Under the pieces are notes generated by a model, which saw only the letters and a list, made by a program, of their open reading frames with translations, was not told the DNA's origin and did not search any database. From Labyrinthula sp. Ha (lineage: Eukaryota > Sar > Bigyra > Labyrinthulida > Labyrinthulaceae): DNA of 64,000 bases. The stretch is taken from assembly GCA_015227615.1 (NCBI GenBank), contig JAALGZ010000059.1, forward strand, positions 1-64,000, in the 5' to 3' direction. Both the position numbers and the translations under genes were made by a program. Each line of letters begins with the position of its first letter. Position 1 is the stretch's first letter. Below are positions 49,201 to 61,300 of the stretch, in pieces.

Positions 49201-52200
49201 AGGTATTATTGTTGACGTTTAAAGTTATTCTGTTGGCCTATCTTGCGACTTGGTCTTACAGCGTTTTGTTCGTGTTCCTTCAACATTGCAGGTTAGCAGT
49301 TGGAGATTTTCGGTGTGTTGGTAGTATTTGTGAGCACTGATTCTGAATAATATTAAAAAGAAGGTCATTGGAAAGGAGTTCTTTTGTTACAGGATGAAAG
49401 CGTGGAATAATCGCTGAGAGTTTGAGTTCCTCATTGGTACTTTGTGGTGGCTTGATGCGTTCGGATTGCTGCAAAAAGTAGATATGTCGAAGAGTTTTCA
49501 TTACCATGCTTCTGCAGTCATGCACCCTACGTTATTGACCATAGACCTAAACAATAAAAAACATTTACATATATTTCGTGTTGTAGCAAACTTGAAACAA
49601 TGAAGAGAAGGTCGCTCTTTCGAGGTATTTCAATCCATTGCTGCGTACTTCCTGCACTTCAAGGACGTTTGTATTGGTAGTTCGGCCATATCCCTTGACA
49701 GACCTGAGTTTGTTTGAAATGATACGGTTGAAACTCACAGAGAGAATCCAAATTGCCCTTGAATCTTGTGCTTCATTAACTTGTGACTATCTTTCGACTG
49801 CCTGAGTGTTACCGGTACTATTAACGGTTTTTGTTTACAAATTTCCCGTTTCCCAAAAACATTGCTATATTAATGGTCTTTCTCATCATTTGTGCTTCGT
49901 TACGTCAATTGAGTGCAAGCACATGCCCTTAATTTTTTCAAACAAAAAATCTTCTGAACCGGTTTGGTCCCTAGTTATTCGTGTCTCCCATTTCACATAA
50001 TGAATGAACTGCTCATATAGTGCATCGAAACAGTCGCTATTCTCTATGGCAATAATATTATATTCATCGTAGGTATCTTTTTCTTCCATGTAATTTACAG
50101 TTGCCATAAATTTCACTAGTATTTTATTCTATTACTGTATCATTAGTTCTCTTTATCCTTTAACTTATAATCTCAGCCATACTCTAATATTAAAGCAAAT
50201 AGACATGGCGATATAGCAGATAATTTTCCCCGTTTGGTTACATAGTTCTTAAGTAGTAATAACTCATTAAAGATTACAACCCCTCTGATAGATTCCAGTT
50301 AATCTTACAAAATTCTTCTGCTGTAATTCGACTTTATATAGCCTTTTTCTCTGTTTGCTTCATTTCATTATTTGATATTTATATTAGACTTTCGGTTTAT
50401 TGAGTATCTAGGCTGATGGTTTCTATGAGTATGAATGCCCATGTGAATTAGAGGAATGTATTTTATTCAAGAGATCATGTATTAGAAAGTATTTTTTTTC
50501 TCGCTTGGCTTTAATATATATCGCGAATTAATGATACATTTATGTTCCGAAAATTAAATGCCTGTGATTGTTCTAAAAACTCCAGAAATTCTACTTGCGT
50601 ACAGAAAGAGTTAACTTCCTATTCTACAGATTAAAATGGAGGCTGTTATCCTATATTGACATCTACTGATACTTCCGGTAGATTTCACATTATGCTCAGA
50701 GTATATCAAAGTTTCTTAAGATGCAGATAATATCGCCCTTGCTACCTATGGGGGGAGTTTATTCTTATGCTTTGCTGTTAATTTTCTGCAATTACTCTCA
50801 ATACAAAAATTTTGGATTAAATTCTTAGCTTGTATTCTTACTCACAGTTTAATAATAACTAACATACTTGTAACATCGACTGATCCAATAAATAAAACAC
50901 CTAACTTTCGATTGATACTCCGTTTTCTATTTTAAAATTATTCTTGATATTTATATTGCTTCAACGTGCTATATAAATCGATTAGTGGCAGAAGCGATAT
51001 TTCAGTTAGGAAAGTTATAATGTCTGAGAGAGAATAGATCTGATAATTCTGATTTTAGAATTCATCATGTAGTACTTAATGTGTAAGATTATAAGATAAA
51101 GGTTCTATAAGGTAATCTATTCCTTAATTATATAGTCCTATACAGTGGCTAAACCTAATATAAAGAACTCTATATGTTATGGGTAATAATTTTCAAACCA
51201 TCATATACCGGAATATCAAATGTTTTGAGCAAATCAACGTAATATATGATGCATTATTATTTTAGAAAATTTAAATGGTACCTATTTGTGCTTCATTGAC
51301 TAATAGTTGACTGGAATCTTTCAACTTGGTTAAAGTGTATTATTATTTTGTCAGGGAAAATAATTGTAATACAACATTCACCTATGAATATAACCAAACT
51401 ACACAAGGTTCTAGAAGGATGATAATTTTTCAGAGTTTCCAAAAGATTTTAGTGTGTTTAATAGTAGAATAGCCCTTCAACCCAAGTAAAAAAAGTGTTA
51501 TATCAGTTTTTTAAGAGATAGAATTCAAACTAATTACTCTATATTTTTACAATATTTCTAGAAACATCATCTAGTATCATAGATCTTAAAGTTTTGTACA
51601 GAAGATATCAGAACTTTATAGTCTGAGATTATACCAACATTTTTTATCCCCTAAGAGGATGGATTTTTTGACTAAACCAAACCGTAGACTTTATAATAAA
51701 ACGAATGAATGATAAGCGTCTATAGCATTCTTGAAGCTTTGTTGCATTGTTGTTTTCTTATCTTAGCAATTGTATCAATAAAGTTTACTATACAGGTATC
51801 TCTGTGTTTTCTTTTATATCAGAATTTTATGAATCAAAGGAATTCTTTGAGTTAATTTCCACATTGCGTTTCTTTTTTTTGTTTGTGGCAATATCCTATC
51901 ATTAATATTAGTAGCTTAAAGTAAAGAACAATATTTACGTTTTCTGCTATTGTTTACTTTCATTACCAAATCTACATCAAAGAAATTGTTTGAGTACAAT
52001 TCCTTATAGGCATGATAACAAGATCGATTTGGACCTAACTATGTAAAGGAAAATACTGAAAATAATTCATCAAGAGCTAAACCTAAAACAGTAGAGAAAA
52101 TATGATAAAGTCTAAACTTGAGCTAGAAGCGTTGGAAAACTATCTCATTAGCTAACTCTGAGGTAAAATTGAACAAGCTAGAAACTACTAACTACTGCAG

Positions 52201-53140
52201 TTACTTAATTGACTGAACGAAGTAATCATCGGCTTAAGAGAATAGTTGAATAATTTAAAGGATATTGTTAACAATCCTTATAACTAAAAGTAATATATTT
52301 ATGAGTAATGTAAAGCTAAAATTCATCGACTTCATCTGTTACATAGCAGCTGATAATAGCCTTAAATATGAATCTAAATGACATTTGTACATCAAGAATC
52401 TATTAGTTGAAATTTGATTATTCATTCGGAAATGATCTATTAGGTTAAACATAATTCCTTAAGAGCTAAAGAATATAACATTATAAACACTTATAATCAT
52501 TTTGTGGTTGAATTCTTAAACACTAGGAAGAGCCTGAAACATTTGTAGCTTCATGCTGTATTTGTAACATGCAAAATATTTTAGCTTTCAAGTCTTTTCT
52601 GATGTGTATAATTAAAACACGCAATTGAAATGATAGTCACTTTTCTTGGTATAGATGAAGTTGCTTCACTGCTTTCTGTAACTACTTCATTCGTTTTATA
52701 TATATCAAACTTAGTCTAAAGCAATTGAAGTAGTAGATAAGATTAGAGCCAAAGTATCTTTCTCTCGAGGAGAACACAAAAACATAGTTCTCTTCCAGGT
52801 TTTGGGAACCAAATTTTTACAAACTCAGGTGAGATATAGTTAGCATTGAACCCAACTTAGGGGTTTTCCTTTTTCCATGAGAAATATAGTTATGTAAATA
52901 TTGTTTCAGTATTATTAAATTGTTTTTTATCCAAAGAAAACATAAGTACTAAAAAAATAAAAAACAACTCTTCGTATTCTCAACTCAAAACAAAATTGAA
53001 TTGCACAGAAAAAAACAAAGATATTGTAAGAAAACTTATTTGAGTACTCTATGCAAACTTAACTAAAGCCATACAAACCTTAAGAAAGACAGATAAAACC
53101 TATTGCTTTCAGGTTTCTAAAATAAGAAACGAGGTTAAGT
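46300..53140. other. Long gene-free stretch
   Basis: No supported gene. It holds a (TA)n run at 46474-46493, faint protein-like minus-strand pieces at 49280-49525 and 49886-50116 (hydrophilic, no motif), and faint plus-strand retroelement-like wording around 47.2-48.6 kb that I could not substantiate. The 49000-49060 patch is notably richer in G+C. No tRNA-like cloverleaf was recognised. Confidence 0.45.
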
Positions 53141-53147
53141 TATTAAA

Positions 53148-54439
<1,292 letters not shown>

Positions 54440-54537
54440 TTTTTTGTGGTTCAATGCTTTTAAACACAATGGTACATTACCAGTAAAAAATCATTAAACA
54501 ATTTCTTTTGGAATAGGAGTTTTTGGGGATAGTATTC

Positions 54538-54572
54538 TTACACTCCAAAGTTAAAAACGCCAATCTTCCGAT
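54538..54572 (+). repeat. MULE left terminal inverted repeat (35 bp)
   Basis: Starts TTACACTCCAAAGTTAAAAA and pairs with the reverse complement of 57621-57655, with three mismatches in 35. It may continue further with lower identity. Confidence 0.88.
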
Positions 54573-54691
54573 TCTACCAATGCCACAATTGCCCAAAATA
54601 AAATATCAAAAAACCAACAATTACAATTAAAATTACAAATGGATAATAAATATCCGATGAAGCTCAAGGATTGATCAAGTGAAGAAGAAAA

Positions 54692-54850
54692 CAAGAAAAA
54701 CCTTATTTAAATGAACCAGTTACACACATAGATCAAGCTGAAGACATTGAAATGGAAATTGAAACCACTTTCGAAGATTTCAAAGTTTTAAGAACCGGAT
54801 TTACAAAGAAAATAGTTACACCTGAACATGAGCAAGGATCGAAGAGGTGA
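54692..54850 (+). other. Short open frame inside the MULE, possible captured fragment
   Basis: Runs 53 codons to a TGA, reading KPYLNEPVTHIDQAEDIEME, then TFEDFKVLRTGF, with coding-like acidic composition. It is opposite in orientation to the transposase. An upstream piece in another frame begins with an ATG near 54644 (MDNKYPMKLKD) and ends at a TGA. It may be a captured host gene fragment or a second, decayed MULE protein. No family recognised. Confidence 0.35.
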
Positions 54851-54981
54851 ACAAGAAAACAATAGATTCTTTATATATATGAACCATAGACCCACACAGA
54901 TCTGCAAAACCAGATCCATAACCCTTGCTTGGGGTTTAGGTAGAGTTTTTTTTTAATTTATTTTAGGTTTCAAGAGGAAAG

Positions 54982-55082
54982 GTATATTGTGGGTGGGCAT
55001 AGGGATCAGGATTAAAAGCTGTTTGGAAAAAGATACGTATATTGTGGGTTTCCTGATTGGGGGTGGGCATAGGGGTCAGGAT
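54982..55082 (+). repeat. Direct repeats inside the MULE
   Basis: GGGTGGGCATAGGGATCAGG (54991-55010, extending to 55012) recurs with one change at 55061-55082. GTATATTGTGGGT at 54982-54994 recurs at 55037-55049. Such subterminal repeats can be transposase-binding sites. Confidence 0.85.
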
Positions 55083-55391
55083 GTTCTTATTTTATAGGGC
55101 CGTTGGATGAAAAGTTTGAAAACTAATCTATTGAACGGCCTTCAAGATATATACAGAACCTAACCCACGATGCATAACATAATTCCATGGTTGATCATTA
55201 GGTACATGGTTTTCAATTCAATATATTCTATTTGGCTTTACGAAGACATGTTTGAAGGGTTTCTACTTAATTACAATGAAGATGTTGATCGAGGTTGTTG
55301 TGAAGTGAGTACTGTAGAAGAAAACTTTGCAAGAGAAAACGGAGTTGCTAGAAGAAAAGGTTGTAGGTGAGTACTATATAGGAAAACCTAC

Positions 55392-57462
55392 TTAAGTGTT
55401 AAAGTTCAAGCGACTTTGACTTGCAACTACACTGCCTTTTCTTTGCATCTTCCTCTTTCTCGGAGATAAGATTATTGATCCAGAATGTTGAGAGAGTGAC
55501 ATATCCACATCGGAAAAGTCACCATCTGCATTTTGTTTCAATGCATCTGTCATTTTTATGACAGTTGCATATGCTTTTCGCCACCCCTCATCTGTACTAT
55601 GTTGAGCTTCTTCACATAGGTCTCTGCATGCTGTCTTGAGCATGGAAAATCTTACACCTGGTTTCTTCGGAACTTTCAAATCTTCAAACCCAGGAACTTT
55701 CACATTGAAATTTAAGATTCCTTCTTCAGAAGTTGTTGATCGTCCAAGTTTCTTTAATGCAAATTCATGAAGAGGATGTTCTTGAAAACGCCATCTAGGC
55801 AATAGATTTACCTTGTCAATATATTTTCTTTTTAATCTGACACAGATCCTAGCATAGTGACGACAAGGTAGTTTCAAATTAGTCCATGTAGAGCAAGTGC
55901 ATTCAGGATGAACCCAGCCATTGATATCTCTCACTTCAACATTATATAATCTAGAAACATCATTCTCTGTTTCTGAAACAATATAGGTCCGGGCTCCATT
56001 GCCAGCAACAACGTAGCATCCATTCATTTTCTTAATTTCACTGGTCAACATCTTATCAACCTCCTCAGAAATATCTTCCCCTTTGGAAATTAGTTTTTTC
56101 AACTTTTTCAATGCAGAATTTGTATAATCAACAACTTGTTTTCATGAAAACTAATTAGTTGATCAATTGTCCAACTTTTTTGTTTAGATGAAAGTTGACC
56201 ACTACCCTTAAATTTAGCATGAAACCCTTCAATACGTTGAGTAGAAACATGACCAAATGTTACTTTTCTTTTTACATAGGTCCAACATATATTTTCTTTC
56301 TGTACTTTACTATTTTTTAGGAACTGTTGTTGTTCGGGCTCTAGAAAATAAAAGCTTAGCTTCTAGAGATAAGCATCCAGTTTTTCATTTGTATGAAAGT
56401 CCTCCCTCACAGCCTGGTTGACACGATCAAGGAAATCACTTACATAGGGACCTCTTAATCCTTTTGCCCTAGATGAAAAAGATGCAGATAAATGTTTAAC
56501 ACATCTCAACTGTACAGCTCCAAGAAGTTTTGCTGCTTTTGCTAAGGCCAAGGAACCATCTCTCATCATAACTTCTGTGTATTCAATTCCAAGATCCTTC
56601 AATCCTCTGATGACTTGCTCATGGTTTTCGGTTTGCGTTAATGTACAACCGAAATTAACAGTTTTCATGAAGCAATCAACTCCCATGGGGAACATTGCTA
56701 CAAAAATGTAGCGTGACAAACCGTGGGTGGTGTCAATTTGTATTGACTCCGAATAAATATTTTTTAGTTTTACTTGTAGTTGTTCTTGAAATGTTAAACC
56801 TTTTAGCCTAGGTCTTCCTTCTGTATCATTTGAGTAGTAATTTCAAAAATTCCACTATTACTTAGACATTTTTCATCAATTTTGATTAAAATTTGAATGT
56901 TAGTGTCTTCTGAATGGTTTACTTCTTCTCTAGCCTTCTTTAATTGACGCTTTAGTAACTCTTTGTTAAAGTAAATCCCTGAAAATTCCCGATGAAGTGC
57001 CACTTCCACTGAAGTTAAGGGAGTTTCAGCAACTCCAAGGTACTTTAACATTCTTACTTTAGGTGGTTTTAAGTCTGAGAGAAACTTTCTTTCATTTTTC
57101 TTTACTTCTACTTCATGTCCTCTGTGATCTAAACATTTTACTTGGAAAATGTATTTTCCTAATTTGAGATCAAACTTAAAGTTTAACTCAAAAGTACAAT
57201 TTTTAGAAGACACACATTTTAACTTACATCTACGCAAAAAATTTTTACTAAATCCAAAGATTCTTTTAGTTTCCTCTTCAGAAAAGTTGTGGGAGGACAT
57301 TTTTTTAACTCTAAATCGGTTAGCACTTACCTTGTTCACAACTTCCAACATCTCTTCTGGTGTAGAACCTCTGTAACTGATCCAACTATCATTTCTTTCG
57401 CTTTGGTTTCGTTCTTGGAGGTCCAATTCCTCTTTGGTAGGAGCAGAAACTTGTGTTTCCAT
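55392..57462 (-). pseudogene. MULE transposase, broken
   Basis: Read 57462 to 55392 in three pieces. Piece 1 (57462-56803) holds the N-terminal Cys/His DNA-binding-like region (RRCKLKCVSSKNCTF...VKCLDHRGHEV) and a helical part (VEVALHREFSGIYF). Piece 2 (56719-56363) holds the MULE catalytic core (SRYIFVAMFPMGVDCF, EVMMRDGSLALAKAAKLLGA, LRCVKHLSASF). Piece 3 (56111-55392) holds a SWIM zinc finger, CTCSTWTNLKLPCRHYARIC, and a basic C-terminus. The breaks are a frameshift near 56825 (before EGRPRLKGL), a TAG in the core C-terminal part at about 56361 (LDAYL-stop-KLSFYFLEP), and a frameshift near 56125 (before ALKKLKKLI). The intervening sequence is otherwise open (HVSTQRIEGFHAKFKG). Three disabling changes in about 690 codons indicate a fairly recent loss of activity. 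Confidence 0.88.
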
Positions 57463-57620
57463 ACTTGTAATTTTTTGCTTCTTGTTTTCACAAATTTTGG
57501 GAACAGAGAATTGGGAATTGAAGCTCTGCTATTAAGCTTCCGTTAAGTTTTATGGAATTCCACCAAAAATCACTACCGGTACACCATTTCCTTGTCACCC
57601 AAAAATCCCGTACAATCCCT

Positions 57621-57655
57621 AACGGAAGAGTGGCGTTTTTAACTCTGGAGTGTAA
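57621..57655 (-). repeat. MULE right terminal inverted repeat (35 bp)
   Basis: Reverse complement starts TTACACTCCAGAGTTAAAAA, the partner of the repeat at 54538-54572, with 32 of 35 positions matching. Confidence 0.88.
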
Positions 57656-58019
57656 AAACCCGGTTCCGACTTTTTGGCTCCACTCAAATCTGATTGGTCA
57701 AATTTACAAAAAAATATACTTCGCCTGGATTCTGAGGGCGCAGAAACCAAAATTTCATAGCGAAAATTTTTAAGGTGCGGAATTGCAATTCGCCTAGGAA
57801 ATTGAAGGGAACAAAAATTCACAATTTGAACCGAAAGGATAGAAAGGAAAACCTGAATCTAACAAAAATTGCTAGGAAAAAAATCCTTACGAAAAAACAC
57901 AAAAAAAGTTTAAAACAAAGAAAAAATGAGTTAAGACTAAAGTTGATTGTAAAAGAGCTCTGGCTCTGCAAAATATATGTTGGACACCTCAGAAAAACGT
58001 TGAAGGGCACTTTAAAACT

Positions 58020-58390
58020 AATAAAAAGTCAGCATGTCACTTTACGAACTCAGAAGCATTGAAAAAGTTTGGAATTGAAGTAGTTAAGTTAAGAAGATAT
58101 AGAATTACTTGTGCTAATTGGAAGAATTGTACTTTTAAAGTTAATCTTAAGCTTGACTTAAAGGGGAATGCTTACAGCTTTTAGGTAATTGACTTAACAG
58201 AAGTAGGAATAGAATATTTATATAGATTTGGTAGAGCTTAAACTTTAATGGCTGAAGCATAATTATCATTTCACAGAATATTTCCAGGAATTATGTATAG
58301 ATTCAAGTTTGAACATCAAATCACCAGCTAAGAAAAAAGAATATATAAGACTTTAGTTGAAAAAAATCAATCGCGTTTGAACCTAGGATC
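58020..58390 (+). mobile_element. Second MULE fragment (N-terminal part), opposite orientation
   Basis: The plus strand reads KSACHFTNSEALKKFGIE, then LRRYRITCANWKNCTFKVN, LKLDLKGNAYSF and LSFHRIFPGIMYRFKF. These match in order the N-terminal part of the neighbouring transposase (KMSSHNFSEEETKRIFGF, LRRCKLKCVSSKNCTF, FKFDLKLGKYIF, VALHREFSGIYF). Several stops interrupt it. It lies about 365 bp beyond the right inverted repeat of the 3.1-kb element and in inverted orientation, so it is a separate, older insertion. Confidence 0.72.
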
Positions 58391-58399
58391 AAAAAAAAT

Positions 58400-61300
58400 A
58401 AAAAGTAATCAAATCATTTTTTCCTTGAACTCTTGACTTGAACTTTATTCCTGAACTATTGACCAACCCTTCTCAAATTAATATATTTTTTCCAAACACT
58501 CAACCTAAACTCTATTCCTTCTGAAAGTAAAATTTAATTAAGCAAACATTTTGAAAATGATGTACCTTTTTTTGAAGTTTTTGTAGAACCTGTTGTGCTT
58601 ACCTTTTCTTTTCAAAAATAAATTAAACTGGAACATGTTGAGCTTTCTTTTTCTTTTTAAATATAAATTAAACTAAAATCGAACTTCTTTAGCTTTCTTT
58701 TTTTCTTCAGTAAGAACATCCAAGCTGAAAATGTTTAGGTAACCCAAAAAATAATACAATTTTTTTATACATGGAATAGTGAACATACATTAACTTGCTT
58801 AAGTTTTCATTGTCATTTCATCTTTTCTTGTGGCCAAATATCGTGCTTTCACAATCTTGATACGGTTTTTCTGTTTTGTTGTCTTGATTTCATTAATTTT
58901 GAATGTTGATTTTGGGGAATTTCCAATTCCGGTCAATCAGAAAACAGGAGTCAATAACTCCAGAGCCAAAGAAAACGAACCCATTTTTTTCTTGTCTGTT
59001 GCGAGATTTCAAAGATTAAAAGAAACGAGAAAGTGGCAGAAAAACATTTGAGGTTCTCACGAGAAATGAAAAATGTCCAGACCTCAAAAATTCCCAAATA
59101 TCCCATCGTTATACTTTCCCAAGACCCAAAATTTGAGAAATAGAGCTTAAGTATTGTTTATAACAAAAAATAGACCTGGAAACACCAAAAACGAGGAGAA
59201 ACCTGAGGAGTTAAAAAATGTCATCAGTTTTCTCTGAATTTGTTGCACATTTACTAACATAAAATCCTGTACCTATACAAGAGCATGAGAATGAGGGCCT
59301 TACAAATTATTAAGCTTAAATGAATTGAAGATGTAAAAATAGTGTCATAAATAAATCGTACAGAGTTTGTGTAAATTTTGTTTCGTCTTAGCACCTTTGA
59401 ATCATTACCTCTTCTTTAGATGGATCTACGTTTTTTCTTAGAATTATTTTCCTTATGGTATAAACTTTCTTTTCAGAAAAAAATGTGGGATTTTATTTTC
59501 TTGTGGTCTTAATTCCAAAAATAATTCTCCTGTGAGATTCCATTCTCCTCAAGAAAAAGCCATTTTGGAACTCTAAAATTTATCAGCTTTGTTTCTTAAT
59601 CTTAAGATGATGCTGCACAAGCATTCAACTCAATTCTACTCTTGGTTTTGGATTCCGTGCAGAATGCAACGGGAAAAAGGGAAGCAACTAGAACCCCTTA
59701 AAGTAGGGAAGAGTGGGAACTCCACGGGGGAAAAGTGGAATCATGAATAAAACATATAGACCCTGAAGAAATCTCTGAAGGACCACCTGAAACCTAGTTC
59801 AAGCTTTGATTAACACATACATATGAACTTATATAATAAATTCCATTCTAATCGCATCACGTAAGAAAAACCCTAGACATTAGACTTCTTTCGTAACTCA
59901 ATTGTGTTTTGTGAAATTAGGTTGATTTCTGACATTTATTCTGCAGAAAGGAGTTTCAAAAAAAAGATTATATCTTGTTTTCAAAGTATAATTATTTATA
60001 TATACATATATATATCTTATCAGTTCTTATTTAAGGCAGTCGAAGTAATATATATATATTTATATATTGTCCTACTCGAACTCTGTATCAAAATACTCTT
60101 GGCAAAGAGGGAAAGAATGGAATGTTCCCTGGTACCAGTAATTTGAAAGGCAGCTATCTAAAAAACGGGTTTTCTTCTAGATTAGTTAGGGCTCGAATTT
60201 TTGCGTAAGAAGAAGCCAGGCCATAGAAGGCAAACCCAATTGTTATTTTATTGCCCTTTGTGCGCAAGGTCTTATGTCTAATGTCAAACGGCATTGAGCA
60301 ACCTTCATTTGAAATTTATTTGCACAATAATTTTACACCAGTCCTCCTATAACAAGTGATCTATCTTTACTGTGAGCAATTTAATACAGGCTGTGATATT
60401 GTAATAATTTCTTGTCGCCATATTAAAACAAAACAACTAGTCAATGATATTCTTTCCAGGAATCCATAATTATTTTCCAGACCAGCCATCTGCATAGGCT
60501 TTACAGTTGGAAAGTATTTTTTGCCATAGTGACAGAAACTATGACATAACCAATACTTAATGTAAATCGATTCTTACTTTATCCGAGTATACTGATAAAA
60601 ATGTCCCCGTAACAGTGCTTTGAACTCTCTTCGACTGCAACTAGCTGTTATCCAAATTCCATAAATGTTTGAACACCATCATTAGCGCCAAGCAACCCTT
60701 AAACCGATTATCAATAAGAAGCTCACGTATGGAGTTAAACCTTTCATCGCAAGTTCCTAAGTTAAGTAGGACAAATATATTTGTTTGGTTCTATTGCGTC
60801 ATCGTTGCTCTAATCAGTAACACTAAATAAGAATGCCTTGTTTTATTTTGATATGAGTTATTTCTTCGTTGCTAACTTTTTTTTACCCAGTGTTAGTGTC
60901 TAAGATTTTCGTCAAACAAATCTGTTGGATTTTAAAAATCAAACACTGGACAATATAAGGGGCCACATCTTCCGACCCTTGGAACTTCAAGAACCCACCA
61001 TCCATTAATTAAGACTCTTCTGGAATAATTGCTGTAAAAATAAGCAATATCACGAGGAAAATTCGAACAACCGTTCGTACACAGAACTTGGTAAGTTTCT
61101 GAGCACTAATTTGACATCAAATAAAAAATCCGGGGAAAAATTAAACTTATATTAATAACAAGAAACTTCATAAACCAAAAACAAACAATTCTTTGACATT
61201 TCTGTTTTTTCACATAAATTTTCTAGCTGGACATAGGATAACATATAGTTTGGGTTACTCACTAAGAGGAAATGTACATTTTTGTAGTTACTTTAAAAAT

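Larger units (their letters stand above)
54538..57655 (-). mobile_element. MULE (Mutator-like) DNA transposon, 3.1 kb
   Basis: Bounded by 35-bp inverted repeats at 54538-54572 and 57621-57655. It carries a minus-strand transposase gene that is now broken (see separate entry) and about 800 bp of non-transposase DNA on the left, containing direct repeats and a short plus-strand open frame. The 9-bp target duplications expected of MULEs are not visible next to these repeats (left ATAGTATTC, right AAACCCGGT), so either the true ends lie a little outside or one flank has been rearranged. It sits directly upstream of DAHP copy 2. The small divergence of the two inverted repeats suggests moderate age. 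Confidence 0.87.

Noticed and set aside
49280-50116. Minus-strand hydrophilic fragments considered as a transposase
   Set aside because: No catalytic triad, zinc finger or inverted repeat. They do not align with the window's MULE.
57775-58062. 95-codon Lys-rich plus frame next to the MULE
   Set aside because: It is Lys/Arg-rich because the DNA is A-rich. The real signal is the MULE N-terminal match in another frame from about 58020.
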